DNA of 64,000 nucleotides. Origin: Neobacillus citreus. GTDB taxonomy: Bacteria > Bacillota > Bacilli > Bacillales > Cytobacillaceae. Position numbers and translations under genes: made by a program. The DNA lies in NCBI RefSeq assembly GCF_018343545.2, contig NZ_JAGYPE020000005.1, positions 65,899 to 129,898 on the forward strand, written 5' to 3'. This document shows positions 1-7,185 of this stretch, piece by piece; within the stretch, counting starts at the first letter, position 1; every line of letters begins with the position of its first letter. The notes beneath the pieces are model-generated. The model saw nothing but the letters and a program-made list of their open reading frames with translations. It did not search any database and was not told the DNA's origin.

Positions 1-16
1 AATTATTTTATATAAA

Positions 17-72
17 AACGGCTGCCTGAAAATTAAACTTCGGTTCAATATCCAGGCAGCCGTTCTATTTTT
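17..72. terminator. Rho-independent terminator behind the MarR gene
   Basis: A 12-bp perfect stem (AACGGCTGCCTG pairing with CAGGCAGCCGTT) is followed by a T-rich run on the + strand and a shorter A/T-rich run on the other. It abuts the MarR stop codon, so it could serve transcripts arriving from both sides. Confidence 0.8.
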
Positions 73-503
73 TAATGCTTAACGTTTGTCTTCTTGATAA
101 TCTCCAACAATATAGCTACACTTTCATCTACTTGCTTTCGCTTGTTTTCCGGAACTTGTTTTAAAATGTCCGCAAACAACTGATGATGTTTCTCATGAGC
201 ATTCGCTACTGCTTCCAAGCCGTTTCCGGTAAGTTTGATAAGTACTTCCCTTCTATTGTCAAGGTTGTGTTGCCTTTCCACTAGGCCGGATTTCACAAGC
301 GGATCCAGTGTCCTTGTCAAAGTGGAAGGCTCCACACCAAGAATGCCAGCCAAATCTCCGTGACGGTAAGTATTAGAACCTATTTCCATTAAAAGATGCA
401 ATTGTTTTGGGGTCAGCCCTTCAACAAAAGACTTATCACCACCGAGTACACCCGACATTTTAATAATAGACAATAAGAATTCACCAAATATTTCCTGTCT
501 CAT
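72..503 (-). CDS. MarR-family transcriptional regulator
   Basis: Predicted cytosolic dimeric winged-helix repressor of 143 residues, the usual MarR length. The HTH runs over residues about 30-80 (YRHGDLAGILGVEPSTLTRT) and the wing carries the family signature around NLDNRREVLIKLT. The ATG is preceded by AGGTGATG. There is no cysteine, so a thiol redox sensor of the OhrR one-Cys type is unlikely. No target gene is divergently transcribed close by, so the ligand and regulon cannot be read from context. A perfect inverted repeat 43-66 bases upstream suggests autoregulation. Family call is secure; specific function unknown. Confidence 0.9.
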   Translation of the reverse strand: MRQEIFGEFLLSIIKMSGVLGGDKSFVEGLTPKQLHLLMEIGSNTYRHGDLAGILGVEPSTLTRTLDPLVKSGLVERQHNLDNRREVLIKLTGNGLEAVANAHEKHHQLFADILKQVPENKRKQVDESVAILLEIIKKTNVKH

Positions 504-545
504 TTTTCATCACCTGTTTATTGTGTTTTATAACTTGTATATCAA

Positions 546-569
546 AACTATTGTACTTTTGCAATAGTT
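546..569. promoter_or_regulatory. Candidate MarR operator
   Basis: Perfect 8-bp inverted repeat AACTATTG / CAATAGTT with an 8-base spacer, upstream of the MarR start codon. MarR proteins usually bind such palindromes in their own promoter; assignment to this regulator is inference. Confidence 0.5.
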
Positions 570-620
570 GTAAGTTACCGCAGACATAAGAAAACTTGGT
601 TTATAGTTGTAAATACTTAA

Positions 621-946
621 AGGACCGCCTCCAGCGATCCCATCTTCAACTCTTGCACCCATTAGTTGAACAAGAGTTTATTAACAAATACATTGAAAAT
701 TAAACACTTTTAATATTTTTATTGCACTCTAATTGTTTTTGAATTCCTAACCTATCAATCTGAATCCAATACTCTGAAATTTTTTCAGATTCTATTCTAT
801 ACACCGCACTTGCCATTTGTATTACTGATTATAGGTGATTGATTTTATTAAAACCTCCGTTAATGCAATAAGAAAAAGGGATTGCCACAGCATCCCTTTT
901 CTTGAACTCTTGCCCCCGTTAGCCAGCCATGAAGCAGTGCTTCACC
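621..946. repeat. Two copies of the dispersed intergenic repeat
   Basis: Part of the gene-free stretch 504-1040. One partial copy lies at about 621-676 (ends CACCCATTAGTTGAACAAG) and one at about 851-946 (CCTCCGTTAATGCAATAAG, a hairpin AAAAAGGGAT/ATCCCTTTT, then CTTGCCCCCGTTAGCC). The same cores recur throughout the window; see the finding on the repeat family. Nothing else is recognisable in this stretch apart from the MarR promoter region. Confidence 0.65.
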
Positions 947-1040
947 ACAGAATTTGAATGATAATTACATTCTTTCATGGTAGTTAAACATCAGAAGGTT
1001 TCTTAGTCAAGAACCGCTCCAATCCTATTACGGGATTAAA

Positions 1041-1550
1041 TTACCTATCATAAGGTTCGAGCTTCAAAATAAATTCTTCAACATCCTTGCTTCTTGCGTT
1101 GGAAAAACCCTTATCTTCAGAGATGATTTTAAACCTGCATTTTTCCAATACCCTAATGGAGGCGAGGTTATCTTTAGCGGCACGAGCATAGAGCGGGCGT
1201 ACCTTAATATACTCCAGAAACTTTGACAACGCTTTAGTTGCAATACCATGACCCCAATATTCCTTCCCAATCCAGTAGCTTACTTCGGGTTTGCCGAACT
1301 GTTCAAAGTTTGAGACGTGTCCAGTGACAATGCCATTGAATAATATAGTCTTAATTGTGATAGTCTCGTCAGCGATAATTTTTTTCCAATGGTCAAAAAA
1401 TGCGTCCTTATCAGTGGGGTCTTTAGCTGTAAAGGCAGCCATATAGTTCGCCATTGAATCTAGTTGTTGTTCGAAAAAGATAGGAAGATCTTCCTCTGTG
1501 ATATCTCGTAGCTTCACTTCGCTTTTGCTAATGGATTCCATATAATTCAC
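1041..1550 (-). CDS. GNAT N-acetyltransferase (RimJ/RimL-like)
   Basis: 169-residue acetyltransferase of the Acetyltransf_3 type, using acetyl-CoA to modify an amine on an unknown substrate. The CoA-binding motif is visible as YWGHGIATKALSKF (about residues 97-110), preceded by the beta strand EVSYWIG and followed by the C-terminal RVLEKCRFKII motif. A GTG at 1550 follows AAGGAG closely; an ATG three codons inside is the alternative start. It stands alone between repeat-rich intergenic stretches. Substrate cannot be inferred. Confidence 0.85.
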   Translation of the reverse strand: MNYMESISKSEVKLRDITEEDLPIFFEQQLDSMANYMAAFTAKDPTDKDAFFDHWKKIIADETITIKTILFNGIVTGHVSNFEQFGKPEVSYWIGKEYWGHGIATKALSKFLEYIKVRPLYARAAKDNLASIRVLEKCRFKIISEDKGFSNARSKDVEEFILKLEPYDR

Positions 1551-1920
1551 AAGCTCCTTAACATATTGTTGAATATAAATTCTTCCAAGTTTGGAGAAAT
1601 TCCTTCTTCAACTGCCCCTTTAGCTTAAGACATCGCCAAGTTGCAAACCATCTTAAACCATTCCAAGCCGGAGATCACGCTGCTGTATATCGGAATTACC
1701 CATAGGAAATTGAGGATAGCTTAAATAACTTTGTACTGTAATGACAATATCGAAATAAGGTGGAGTGCAACTTCACACCGCTTCATTTAAACCACTCAAA
1801 TAAATCCAACAATGTTCTAACTAAAAGGGTAGATTTATTTTTTTCTATACATGGTTCTAATTATCCAAGAATATGCATCTTCTTATATGAAATATATTAT
1901 TCAAAATAAAGGATGAGCGT
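1551..1920. other. Gene-free stretch, nothing recognised
   Basis: No credible coding frame, hairpin or known motif apart from the ribosome-binding site AAAGGATGAG just before the 1921 gene. It separates native-looking sequence from the G+C-richer gene that follows. Confidence 0.5.
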
Positions 1921-3021
1921 ATGACATTAGATATTGGAAAGCACTTTCGAGCCGCAAACGATTGGTGTGTCAAGAATGGCACTTACAGGGCAGGATGGCC
2001 AAACTGTCACCAAGCCACGTACCAGGACCCTCAGCGAACGGTGTACGGACATTTTCTGTTGAAGCAAGACGTAGTTGACTGGCGCGATGTACCTGCATCG
2101 GAGTACAATGCCAAGGACATAAGGACCAGGTTTACCGGGGCACATGATTACGCACGCAGAAATGGGTACCAGCATGGATTTCCCAACTTCCATGAGGCAA
2201 ATTACGGTAAGGGTGTAGTGTATGGCACCTTTCTTATCAAGCCGGGTACGTGCGAATGGCGAGATGTCCCAGCGAAAGAACTAGGGTTGGGCACGGGTGA
2301 TCCCAGCAAAATACCTATGGAAAATTGGTTCAGAGGCGCGTCAGACTATGCTTCAAAGCATAACTATGCAGCTGCAATGCCTAATGGCCACTATGCCAAC
2401 TACGGGCAGGGCTATGTTTGTGGTGTGTTCCTGTTCCCTAAGGGTAAAGCAGAATGGAGAGACATCCGGGGACGCGAACTTGGTCTTCCAGAGCCCATTC
2501 CACGAGTACCAGACCCAAAGACGAAGACCACCGTCCCGAACATAGTAGGATTGCTCTCAAGCCAGGCTTCCCAGGCAATTATGGCAGCCAAGTTGCGGAC
2601 AGGGTATGTCTTGAATGGTACGGGCGAGATCCGGAGTGATCTCCTCCGTGTTAAGGGGCAGGACCCCACGGCCGGAACGAGTGTCGACGAGGGAACGAAT
2701 GTCAACTACAGCGTGGAGCTGGCACAACAACAACAAGGTGTCAAGTCGGTCTTGCTTGTGAACCGCCACCAGCAGGGTCGTTCGGTGGAAGTGTTCCTCT
2801 GGGACTCAGCAGTGGGCACCTGGAGCAACAAAGGTATGCTCAATTTCGGCGCTAGCACAACACTTTCCCTGGCCTCGGGTCGGTTATACCAGGTTGTTGC
2901 AGTAGACCGGGGCCTCACTAATTGCACCGATGGTAGGCCAGAAAACGTCAGCTGTCAGAGGTTCTCCTGGGGCGCGCGCGGAGACTCTGGAGGAGTACAG
3001 GTCACGCTCAACGTGCCCTAG
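1921..3021 (+). CDS. Triple-repeat protein with a PASTA domain
   Basis: 366 residues in three parts. Residues about 6-190 are three copies of a 55-60 residue unit: an aromatic-rich helix (FRAANDWC, FTGAHDYA, FRGASDYA), then PN-H-A-Y, a G-V-YG-FL strand and an invariant WRDV or WRDI. Residues about 207-270 look like one PASTA domain (VPNIVGLLSSQASQAI, ending GTNVNYSVE), a fold known for binding muropeptides or beta-lactams in PknB kinases and PBPs. Residues 273-366 form a beta-rich tail. There is no signal peptide or membrane segment, which is odd for a PASTA protein. Codon use is visibly G+C-richer than all neighbours, pointing to recent transfer. I do not recognise the repeat unit; a carbohydrate- or wall-binding role is only a guess. 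Confidence 0.8.
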   Translation: MTLDIGKHFRAANDWCVKNGTYRAGWPNCHQATYQDPQRTVYGHFLLKQDVVDWRDVPASEYNAKDIRTRFTGAHDYARRNGYQHGFPNFHEANYGKGVVYGTFLIKPGTCEWRDVPAKELGLGTGDPSKIPMENWFRGASDYASKHNYAAAMPNGHYANYGQGYVCGVFLFPKGKAEWRDIRGRELGLPEPIPRVPDPKTKTTVPNIVGLLSSQASQAIMAAKLRTGYVLNGTGEIRSDLLRVKGQDPTAGTSVDEGTNVNYSVELAQQQQGVKSVLLVNRHQQGRSVEVFLWDSAVGTWSNKGMLNFGASTTLSLASGRLYQVVAVDRGLTNCTDGRPENVSCQRFSWGARGDSGGVQVTLNVP

Positions 3022-3080
3022 CACAAGTTTACACTCCAAAAAGGCTACCAATTGTAACCATTTTCTGGTCAGTAGACAAT

Positions 3081-3110
3081 GGATCTCCACGAAGGAGATC
3101 CGTTTTTTCT
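3081..3110 (+). terminator. Rho-independent terminator of the PASTA-repeat gene
   Basis: Perfect stem GGATCTCC / GGAGATCC with a 5-base loop, followed by GTTTTTTCTTT, 60 bases after the stop codon. Confidence 0.85.
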
Positions 3111-3144
3111 TTAGTCATAGAAACCCCAATGTCCAAAATAATAC

Positions 3145-3408
3145 CTAATACCCTCTACAAAGCGCATGCTTAACTCTTGCGTAAGGTAATGGGTATTTAT
3201 TAAATAAGAGTCTGAATTTATCCCAAGTAAATGATTTCCTCTGACTTCTTCTATTGAGCCATTTAAACAGTAAATATCCAATTTTGTCTCTGAATTTGTT
3301 TACACTTTGGGTATTATCTGTGATGCAATAATAATTGTAATAACCTATCAGTGAGCGTCTAAATCTATCCATAATTATATGAATATCTTTATTTCTATTA
3401 ATCTTCAA
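3145..3408 (-). pseudogene. Group II intron maturase, C-terminal remnant
   Basis: Only the last part of a group II intron reverse transcriptase/maturase remains. The conserved end of the family is plain: GYYNYYCITDN, then KWLNRRSQRKSFTWDKF and YPLPYARV. A full protein has about 400-600 residues with RT motifs YADD etc.; none are present. The frame is closed by a TAG directly before the TTG at 3408, so it is 5'-truncated. No intron RNA domain V was recognised next to it. It marks a former retroelement insertion. Immediately beyond (3405-3560, - strand) is a second closed frame, ending GEIVYWIGDVFGGQGLPTEA and beyond, without a start codon; I do not recognise it. Confidence 0.75.
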
Positions 3409-3636
3409 CTATTCCTTATAAACATCACAAAAGAGCCATTTTCTATTACTGTTTTAGCTGCTTCCGTGGGAAGTCCTTGTCCCCCAAAAACATCTCCTAT
3501 CCAATAAACAATTTCGCCTATTTTGCATTGTTGATTGATGTGCCTAGTACAGTTTATTTCCAAATTTGAAATAAAAATGGTAAATTAATATGGTGATAGA
3601 TAAGGAAATATATTCCATAACAAAAGGAGGATAACC

Positions 3637-3759
3637 ATGAAGAGTGTTTTAGTAAAACCCTTGCTTTCCGTTACTTTAGGGTTCGGAATCGTGGCAGGAG
3701 GTGTACCCTGCATCTCTCAGTTGATCGGCGATGGCTTCAATCCCCTTCGTTCGGCCTAA
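3637..3759 (+). pseudogene. Signal-peptide start of a lost secreted protein, fused to antisense of another gene
   Basis: A strong ribosome-binding site (AAAGGAGG) and ATG open a 40-codon frame beginning MKSVLVKPLLSVTLGFGIVA, a typical signal-peptide start. After about residue 23 the frame runs through the reverse strand of a dienelactone hydrolase start and stops. The signals for expression are intact, but the mature protein is gone. The original protein cannot be identified. Confidence 0.55.
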
Positions 3760-3789
3760 AACATGGTGTAACAACAAAACTTCTGCCAT
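3700..3789 (-). pseudogene. Dienelactone hydrolase family, N-terminal remnant
   Basis: On the minus strand, GGAGG precedes an ATG at 3789 opening MAEVLLLHHVLGRTKGIEAI and then ADQLRDAGYT. This matches the beginning of dienelactone hydrolase/alpha-beta hydrolase family proteins of about 190-240 residues. Homology stops at about 3700, where the facing signal-peptide fragment begins, so a deletion joined the two gene starts tail-inward. Remnant only; no catalytic residues are left. Confidence 0.6.
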
Positions 3790-3916
3790 CGTTTTTTCCT
3801 CCAATTTAATGAACTTCATATGTCTAAGTTTCGACAAGAAAGCCTGTTTGACCTACCAGAACTTTACGATTTAGAAATATCTACCTTAATAAAACCCACC
3901 CCTTGCTTATTCAATA

Positions 3917-3988
3917 ATCCTGCCCCATTAGCGGAACAAAAAAAGCGACTGCCCTCATTGAACAATCGCCCCCGTTAGCTGAAGAACT
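3917..3988. repeat. Dispersed intergenic repeat copy
   Basis: Left part CCTGCCCCATTAGCGGAAC, hairpin arm AAGCGAC, then CGCCCCCGTTAGCTGAAGAAC. It directly abuts the end of DUF2185 copy 1 and is closely similar to the copy at 17361-17441 beside DUF2185 copy 2. Confidence 0.65.
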
Positions 3989-3993
3989 GCATT

Positions 3994-4374
3994 TTAATCT
4001 TCTGGTTGTTCCCACTCTTCATCAAGGACGAGTTTACCCTCTTCATCACGGATATATGCCGTACCTGGAGGGGAACTAAGAAACGGAATTATTTCGTTAT
4101 CGTAATTACATATTGTATTAACTTGAAAAACTGAATGGTTCTCAGCATTATCCATATATTCATCACTTTCATCACCAGCAAGAAATCTCCAACCACTATC
4201 TGGATTTCCGTTTTGGTATGGTTCTTCTCTATACATAAATCCCACTTTGCAGCCATCAACTGTTATTCTATCAGAAGCAATGCACCCCTCTTCAGAGTGG
4301 ATTAATCGTATAATTTTGTCACCTGGTATGTAGAATTTTTTTTGCCTTCTTTTTAAACCTAAACATTTCCTCAC
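3994..4374 (-). pseudogene. DUF2185/Imm33-like protein, copy 1, probably frameshifted at its start
   Basis: From residue 12 on it is almost identical to the gene at 17447-17842 (differences D/E at GDESDEY and S/N at FLSSPP). DUF2185 (also called immunity protein Imm33) signatures are CIASDRITVDGCKVGFMYRE, DSGWRFLAGDESDEYMDN and NTICNYDNEIIPFL. Relative to copy 2, the lysine-codon tract near the start has eight A instead of seven, so the shared ATG after AGGAG now reads out of frame. The remaining frame would need a GTG (4374) that overlaps the Shine-Dalgarno sequence itself. Poor expression or loss is likely; slippage in the A-run could restore it. Confidence 0.7.
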
Positions 4375-4418
4375 TCCTGTTCCATTTCATCTAAATTCGA
4401 CATTGAGAAAAGTATTTC

Positions 4419-4450
4419 CTTCTTCAAGTTACCTGCCCATTAGTTGAATA
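4419..4450. repeat. Dispersed intergenic repeat, partial copy
   Basis: CTTCTTCAAGTTACCTGCCC followed by ATTAGTTGAAT. It is the upstream partner of the copy at 3917-3988, so DUF2185 copy 1 is bracketed by repeat sequence on both sides, as is copy 2. Confidence 0.6.
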
Positions 4451-4540
4451 ACTCTGACATTCTGCTTACTTATCTTAGTAATATTAACTTAGTCAAAGTG
4501 GAACAATAGTCAAAGCTATATACTTGAAAAGGAGTTAAAA

Positions 4541-5278
4541 ATGCATAAACAAAACATCTTATTTAACCTTGATGATACATTATCATACTGTAATAGATAT
4601 TTTAGCCTAGTAATAGACGAGTTCGCTGACCAAATGATGGCTTGGTTTGAATCGATTACCGAGGAAGATATAAAACAGAAGCAGCTTCAACTTGATGTTG
4701 CAGCGATTAGTGAGCACGGACTAAAGTCAGATCGGTTTCCTGAGTCATTTGTTGGTACTTATAAATACTATTGTGACTTAACTGGGAGGGAAAAGAAAAA
4801 AGATGAAATCCAATATTTAAGAGAGTTGGGTTTTAAGGTATTCGAGATTCCTGTTGAACCTATTCCGTATATGAATGAAACTCTACAACGTTTAAAAGAA
4901 GAGGGACATGAATTATATTTGCATACAGGAGGAGATGAGGCTAATCAACACAGAAAAATTACCCAGTTAGAATTGACTACATATTTTGAACATCGCATTT
5001 TTATTTCGGAGCATAAGGATACAACAGCTCTATCCGATATTTTAAAAACCATTATGGCTGACCCTAATGTAACATGGATGGTTGGAAATTCATTAAGAAC
5101 GGATATTGTCCCAGCTCTGGAAACGGGTATCCATGCAATATACATTCCAGCAGAAAGTGAATGGAAATATAACCTGGTTGAAATTAACGTTGAGCATAGT
5201 AGTCTTTTTATAACAGTAGATTCACTTAAAGAAGTTCCTGATGTAATTTATAAACGTATCCAAGATCCAATAATGTAA
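4541..5278 (+). CDS. HAD-superfamily protein with substituted nucleophile
   Basis: 245-residue haloacid-dehalogenase-fold protein, AAAGGAG before the ATG. Motif I reads F8-N9-L-D11-D-T13-L, whereas active HAD phosphatases have D-x-D-x-T; the first, nucleophilic Asp is Asn here (codon AAC, one base from GAC). The second Asp and Thr are kept. Motif II is LYLHTGGDE (about residues 125-133) and motif IV GNSLRTDI (about 186-193) is intact. A helical cap lies between motifs I and II. By family knowledge, loss of the nucleophile should abolish phosphoryl transfer, so this is either inactive, repurposed for binding, or freshly mutated. Confidence 0.85.
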   Translation: MHKQNILFNLDDTLSYCNRYFSLVIDEFADQMMAWFESITEEDIKQKQLQLDVAAISEHGLKSDRFPESFVGTYKYYCDLTGREKKKDEIQYLRELGFKVFEIPVEPIPYMNETLQRLKEEGHELYLHTGGDEANQHRKITQLELTTYFEHRIFISEHKDTTALSDILKTIMADPNVTWMVGNSLRTDIVPALETGIHAIYIPAESEWKYNLVEINVEHSSLFITVDSLKEVPDVIYKRIQDPIM

Positions 5279-5415
5279 GTGGATAGAAATAACCTTATTT
5301 TAAGAGCAAGGTTTAGTACACCCCACCTTTCTTGAAAGTGGAAAGACTTCTTAACCCGACGAGTTCCGTAGTTGGAAAATCGGCTTTTAAATTTGTGAAG
5401 AAATATACTTAAACT

Positions 5416-5610
5416 AAACTGCCCCGTTACTTCAATAAGAAAAGCCACCAAAAAGGCAGCTTGTTCTTCAACTCTAGCACCATTACTTTAAGTACAATAC
5501 TTCACAATCATTTTTTTACCTCAATAAATTCAATCCTCTAAATGTGTTGTCCATGCAAAAAGACGCCTTCTTATTAAAGAAAAGCGCCCGATTGTTGGAT
5601 TTATTATTAG
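5416..5610. repeat. Long copy of the dispersed intergenic repeat
   Basis: Fills most of the gap 5279-5664. Starts CTGCCCCGTTACTTCAATAAG, continues through CACCATTACTTTAAGTAC and CTTCACAATC, then a second module ending AAGACGCCTTCTTATTAAAG and AAAAGCGCCCGATTGTTG. The second module also occurs at about 47160-47240 and, degenerate, at 23510-23580, so the full element is near 200 bp. Confidence 0.65.
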
Positions 5611-5664
5611 TAAATCTTTAGGGGGTGTAACTAAATTTACATTTTTATTTATTCTTGTCTAATC

Positions 5665-5931
5665 TCATTGCCGGTACATTAACTGAACTTTTTCAAGATC
5701 ACTTATAAAGAGGTTAATTTCCTCTTGGCTCAACAGTATGGGCATTTGATCATATAAAGTAATGATTTGACCATCTATGTCATTCCGGTGTTTTTTCAAA
5801 TAATCATAAAGACTTTTTAACTGGCTTTGTTTAATAGTCGATTCTGTGGTGAAATGTTTTACTTTCTGTAAAGAAAATTCGTTCATGAGTTCATCAAACT
5901 CGCCCGAAATAATGCTCCCCGTCAGCAACAT
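5665..5931 (-). CDS. Hypothetical 88-residue protein
   Basis: Not recognised. TAGGAG at good spacing precedes the ATG, supporting translation. The chain is mostly charged and predicted helical (FDELMNEFSLQKVKHF, LKSLYDYLKKHRNDIDGQI, SQEEINLFISDLEKVQLMYRQ) with no cysteine, no signal peptide and no membrane segment. It stands alone between repeat-rich gaps. Confidence 0.6.
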   Translation of the reverse strand: MLLTGSIISGEFDELMNEFSLQKVKHFTTESTIKQSQLKSLYDYLKKHRNDIDGQIITLYDQMPILLSQEEINLFISDLEKVQLMYRQ

Positions 5932-5944
5932 GTGATCACTCCTA

Positions 5945-6535
5945 AACCATAAGGTTAGTTTCTGTTAGTTTAACCAAAAATGTCAAATCCATATTAAAGA
6001 CCACTGCTAGAAAGTTGAAGAACAATATTTGGCCCAATTCAAAAAGGTCTTTTTAAGAATGGCACCCTATAATGGATTAAATAAAAAATGATCATACTTT
6101 TCCCAATTTCTTGTGTCTTTTATGTTAAATATAAAAAGGGGTGGAATTGGAAAACCACTTTTTATTCGCTTTCTTTTTCCTTTTTATTGGTCAGATTTTC
6201 AATGTCTGTTATAAGACGTCTCTTCAATAATAAATACGATTTTTCTTAGATGGAGGTTCTTAATCAACAATAAGAGTAAAAAGGAAGAGGCATTTCTTCT
6301 TCCTTTCGTATTATAAGTTCAACCAGATATTTCTGGTTGAACATTTTTTTAGGTACAAAAAAAAAGACCACCGCTGCAATTATCCTCAGCCATCACAATA
6401 TATGAATCCCCCCCACTTTATGAATCTTTCAACGATTGAAGATAATTCACCATTTAAAAAAACCGTAAAGAATGTTTCCCCCTATTTTTGGAACAATACA
6501 TTTGATTGTATTAACGAATAAGGAGGTTAATTAGA
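5945..6535. other. Gene-free stretch before the spore operon
   Basis: Contains a strong terminator (6317-6352) and a weaker hairpin AAAAGGAAGAG / CTTCTTCCTTT at about 6280-6306. The A/T-rich 6400-6520 stretch must hold the spore-operon promoter; TGAATC hexamers occur at about 6402 and 6421, but I could not fit a convincing sigma-F/G or sigma-E/K -10 element. Confidence 0.5.
6317..6352. terminator. Rho-independent terminator
   Basis: 11-bp perfect stem GTTCAACCAGA / TCTGGTTGAAC, 4-base loop, followed by ATTTTTTTAGG on the + strand. No complete + strand gene lies directly upstream, so it may insulate the spore operon. Confidence 0.8.
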
Positions 6536-6536
6536 A

Positions 6537-6782
6537 ATGGATATTCAAAAATTAGCCGATCATGAGTCATTGGATCTACATGAAGTTATTAATTTTAAAA
6601 CCCTTTGCTTAGCGAAATCAAAACTAATGCAAGGACTGGTATTTGATCATGATTTGAGAGCATTAATGCAAAAAGATGTTGAACAATCCATGCAAGCGCT
6701 TGGAGAATTACAGGCAATTTATCAACGTGCACCTTTTCAAGCGCCTGTTCCTCAAAACCGGCCAACACCAATAATAAATTGA
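6537..6782 (+). CDS. yraG: Spore coat-type protein YraG
   Basis: 81 residues, first gene of a five-gene block whose order and sizes match B. subtilis yraG-yraF-adhB-yraE-yraD. AAGGAGG lies 10 bases before the ATG. The helical core ([20 protein letters not shown], then [20 protein letters not shown]) is shared with the 64-residue protein at 8340 (HEMAAFKTTCLTKSKTMKAL), so the operon contains two paralogous pairs around adhB. The tail is proline-rich ([12 protein letters not shown]). In B. subtilis the homologues are sporulation-expressed CotF-related proteins; a forespore or coat role here is inferred from that. Confidence 0.85.
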   Translation: MDIQKLADHESLDLHEVINFKTLCLAKSKLMQGLVFDHDLRALMQKDVEQSMQALGELQAIYQRAPFQAPVPQNRPTPIIN

Positions 6783-6798
6783 AAGGAAGGCAAATTCA

Positions 6799-7167
6799 TT
6801 GAACAATGACTATTTAGACCCTATAAACTCGCTACACGTACCAGAGCTAGCAGATACCACATTTGCGATGGATTTACTTCTTCGTGCCAAAGAAGGTGTG
6901 CGCAATATTGCGGTTGCATTAACGGAGTCCGCGTCACCTGATGTTAGAACGCTCTTACGAAACCAGTTAATGCAAGGGATTGCCATGCACCAAGAAATTA
7001 CAGAACTAATGATTAGTAAAAAATGGTTCCATCCATACGAACTAAGTGAACAATATCAATTAGACCAACTCTCTGCCAACAATACATTGATGATTGGCAA
7101 AATGAATCTATTCCCTGTTGAGACCAATAGAAAAGGTATGTTTGACCGGACACCTGATGAACACTAA
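6799..7167 (+). CDS. yraF: Spore coat protein YraF (CotF-like)
   Basis: 122 residues starting at TTG 17 bases after yraG, with AAGGAAGG as ribosome-binding site. CotF-type helical segments are visible: [20 protein letters not shown] (about 23-42), [20 protein letters not shown] (about 47-66) and [18 protein letters not shown]. The same three segments occur in yraD at 8548, its paralogue. CotF-family domains are ferritin-like helical bundles found in coat proteins. Probably co-translated with the operon. Confidence 0.85.
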   Translation: MNNDYLDPINSLHVPELADTTFAMDLLLRAKEGVRNIAVALTESASPDVRTLLRNQLMQGIAMHQEITELMISKKWFHPYELSEQYQLDQLSANNTLMIGKMNLFPVETNRKGMFDRTPDEH

Positions 7168-7185
7168 CACTGGAGGCTGTAACCA

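Noticed and set aside
3405..3560. Minus-strand frame ending GEIVYWIGDVFGGQ...
   Set aside because: Open but without a start codon, and no family recognised; noted only as a possible remnant.
6400..6520. Sporulation sigma-factor promoter of the yra operon
   Set aside because: TGAATC hexamers are present, but no matching -10 with correct spacing could be found by eye, so no promoter was called.
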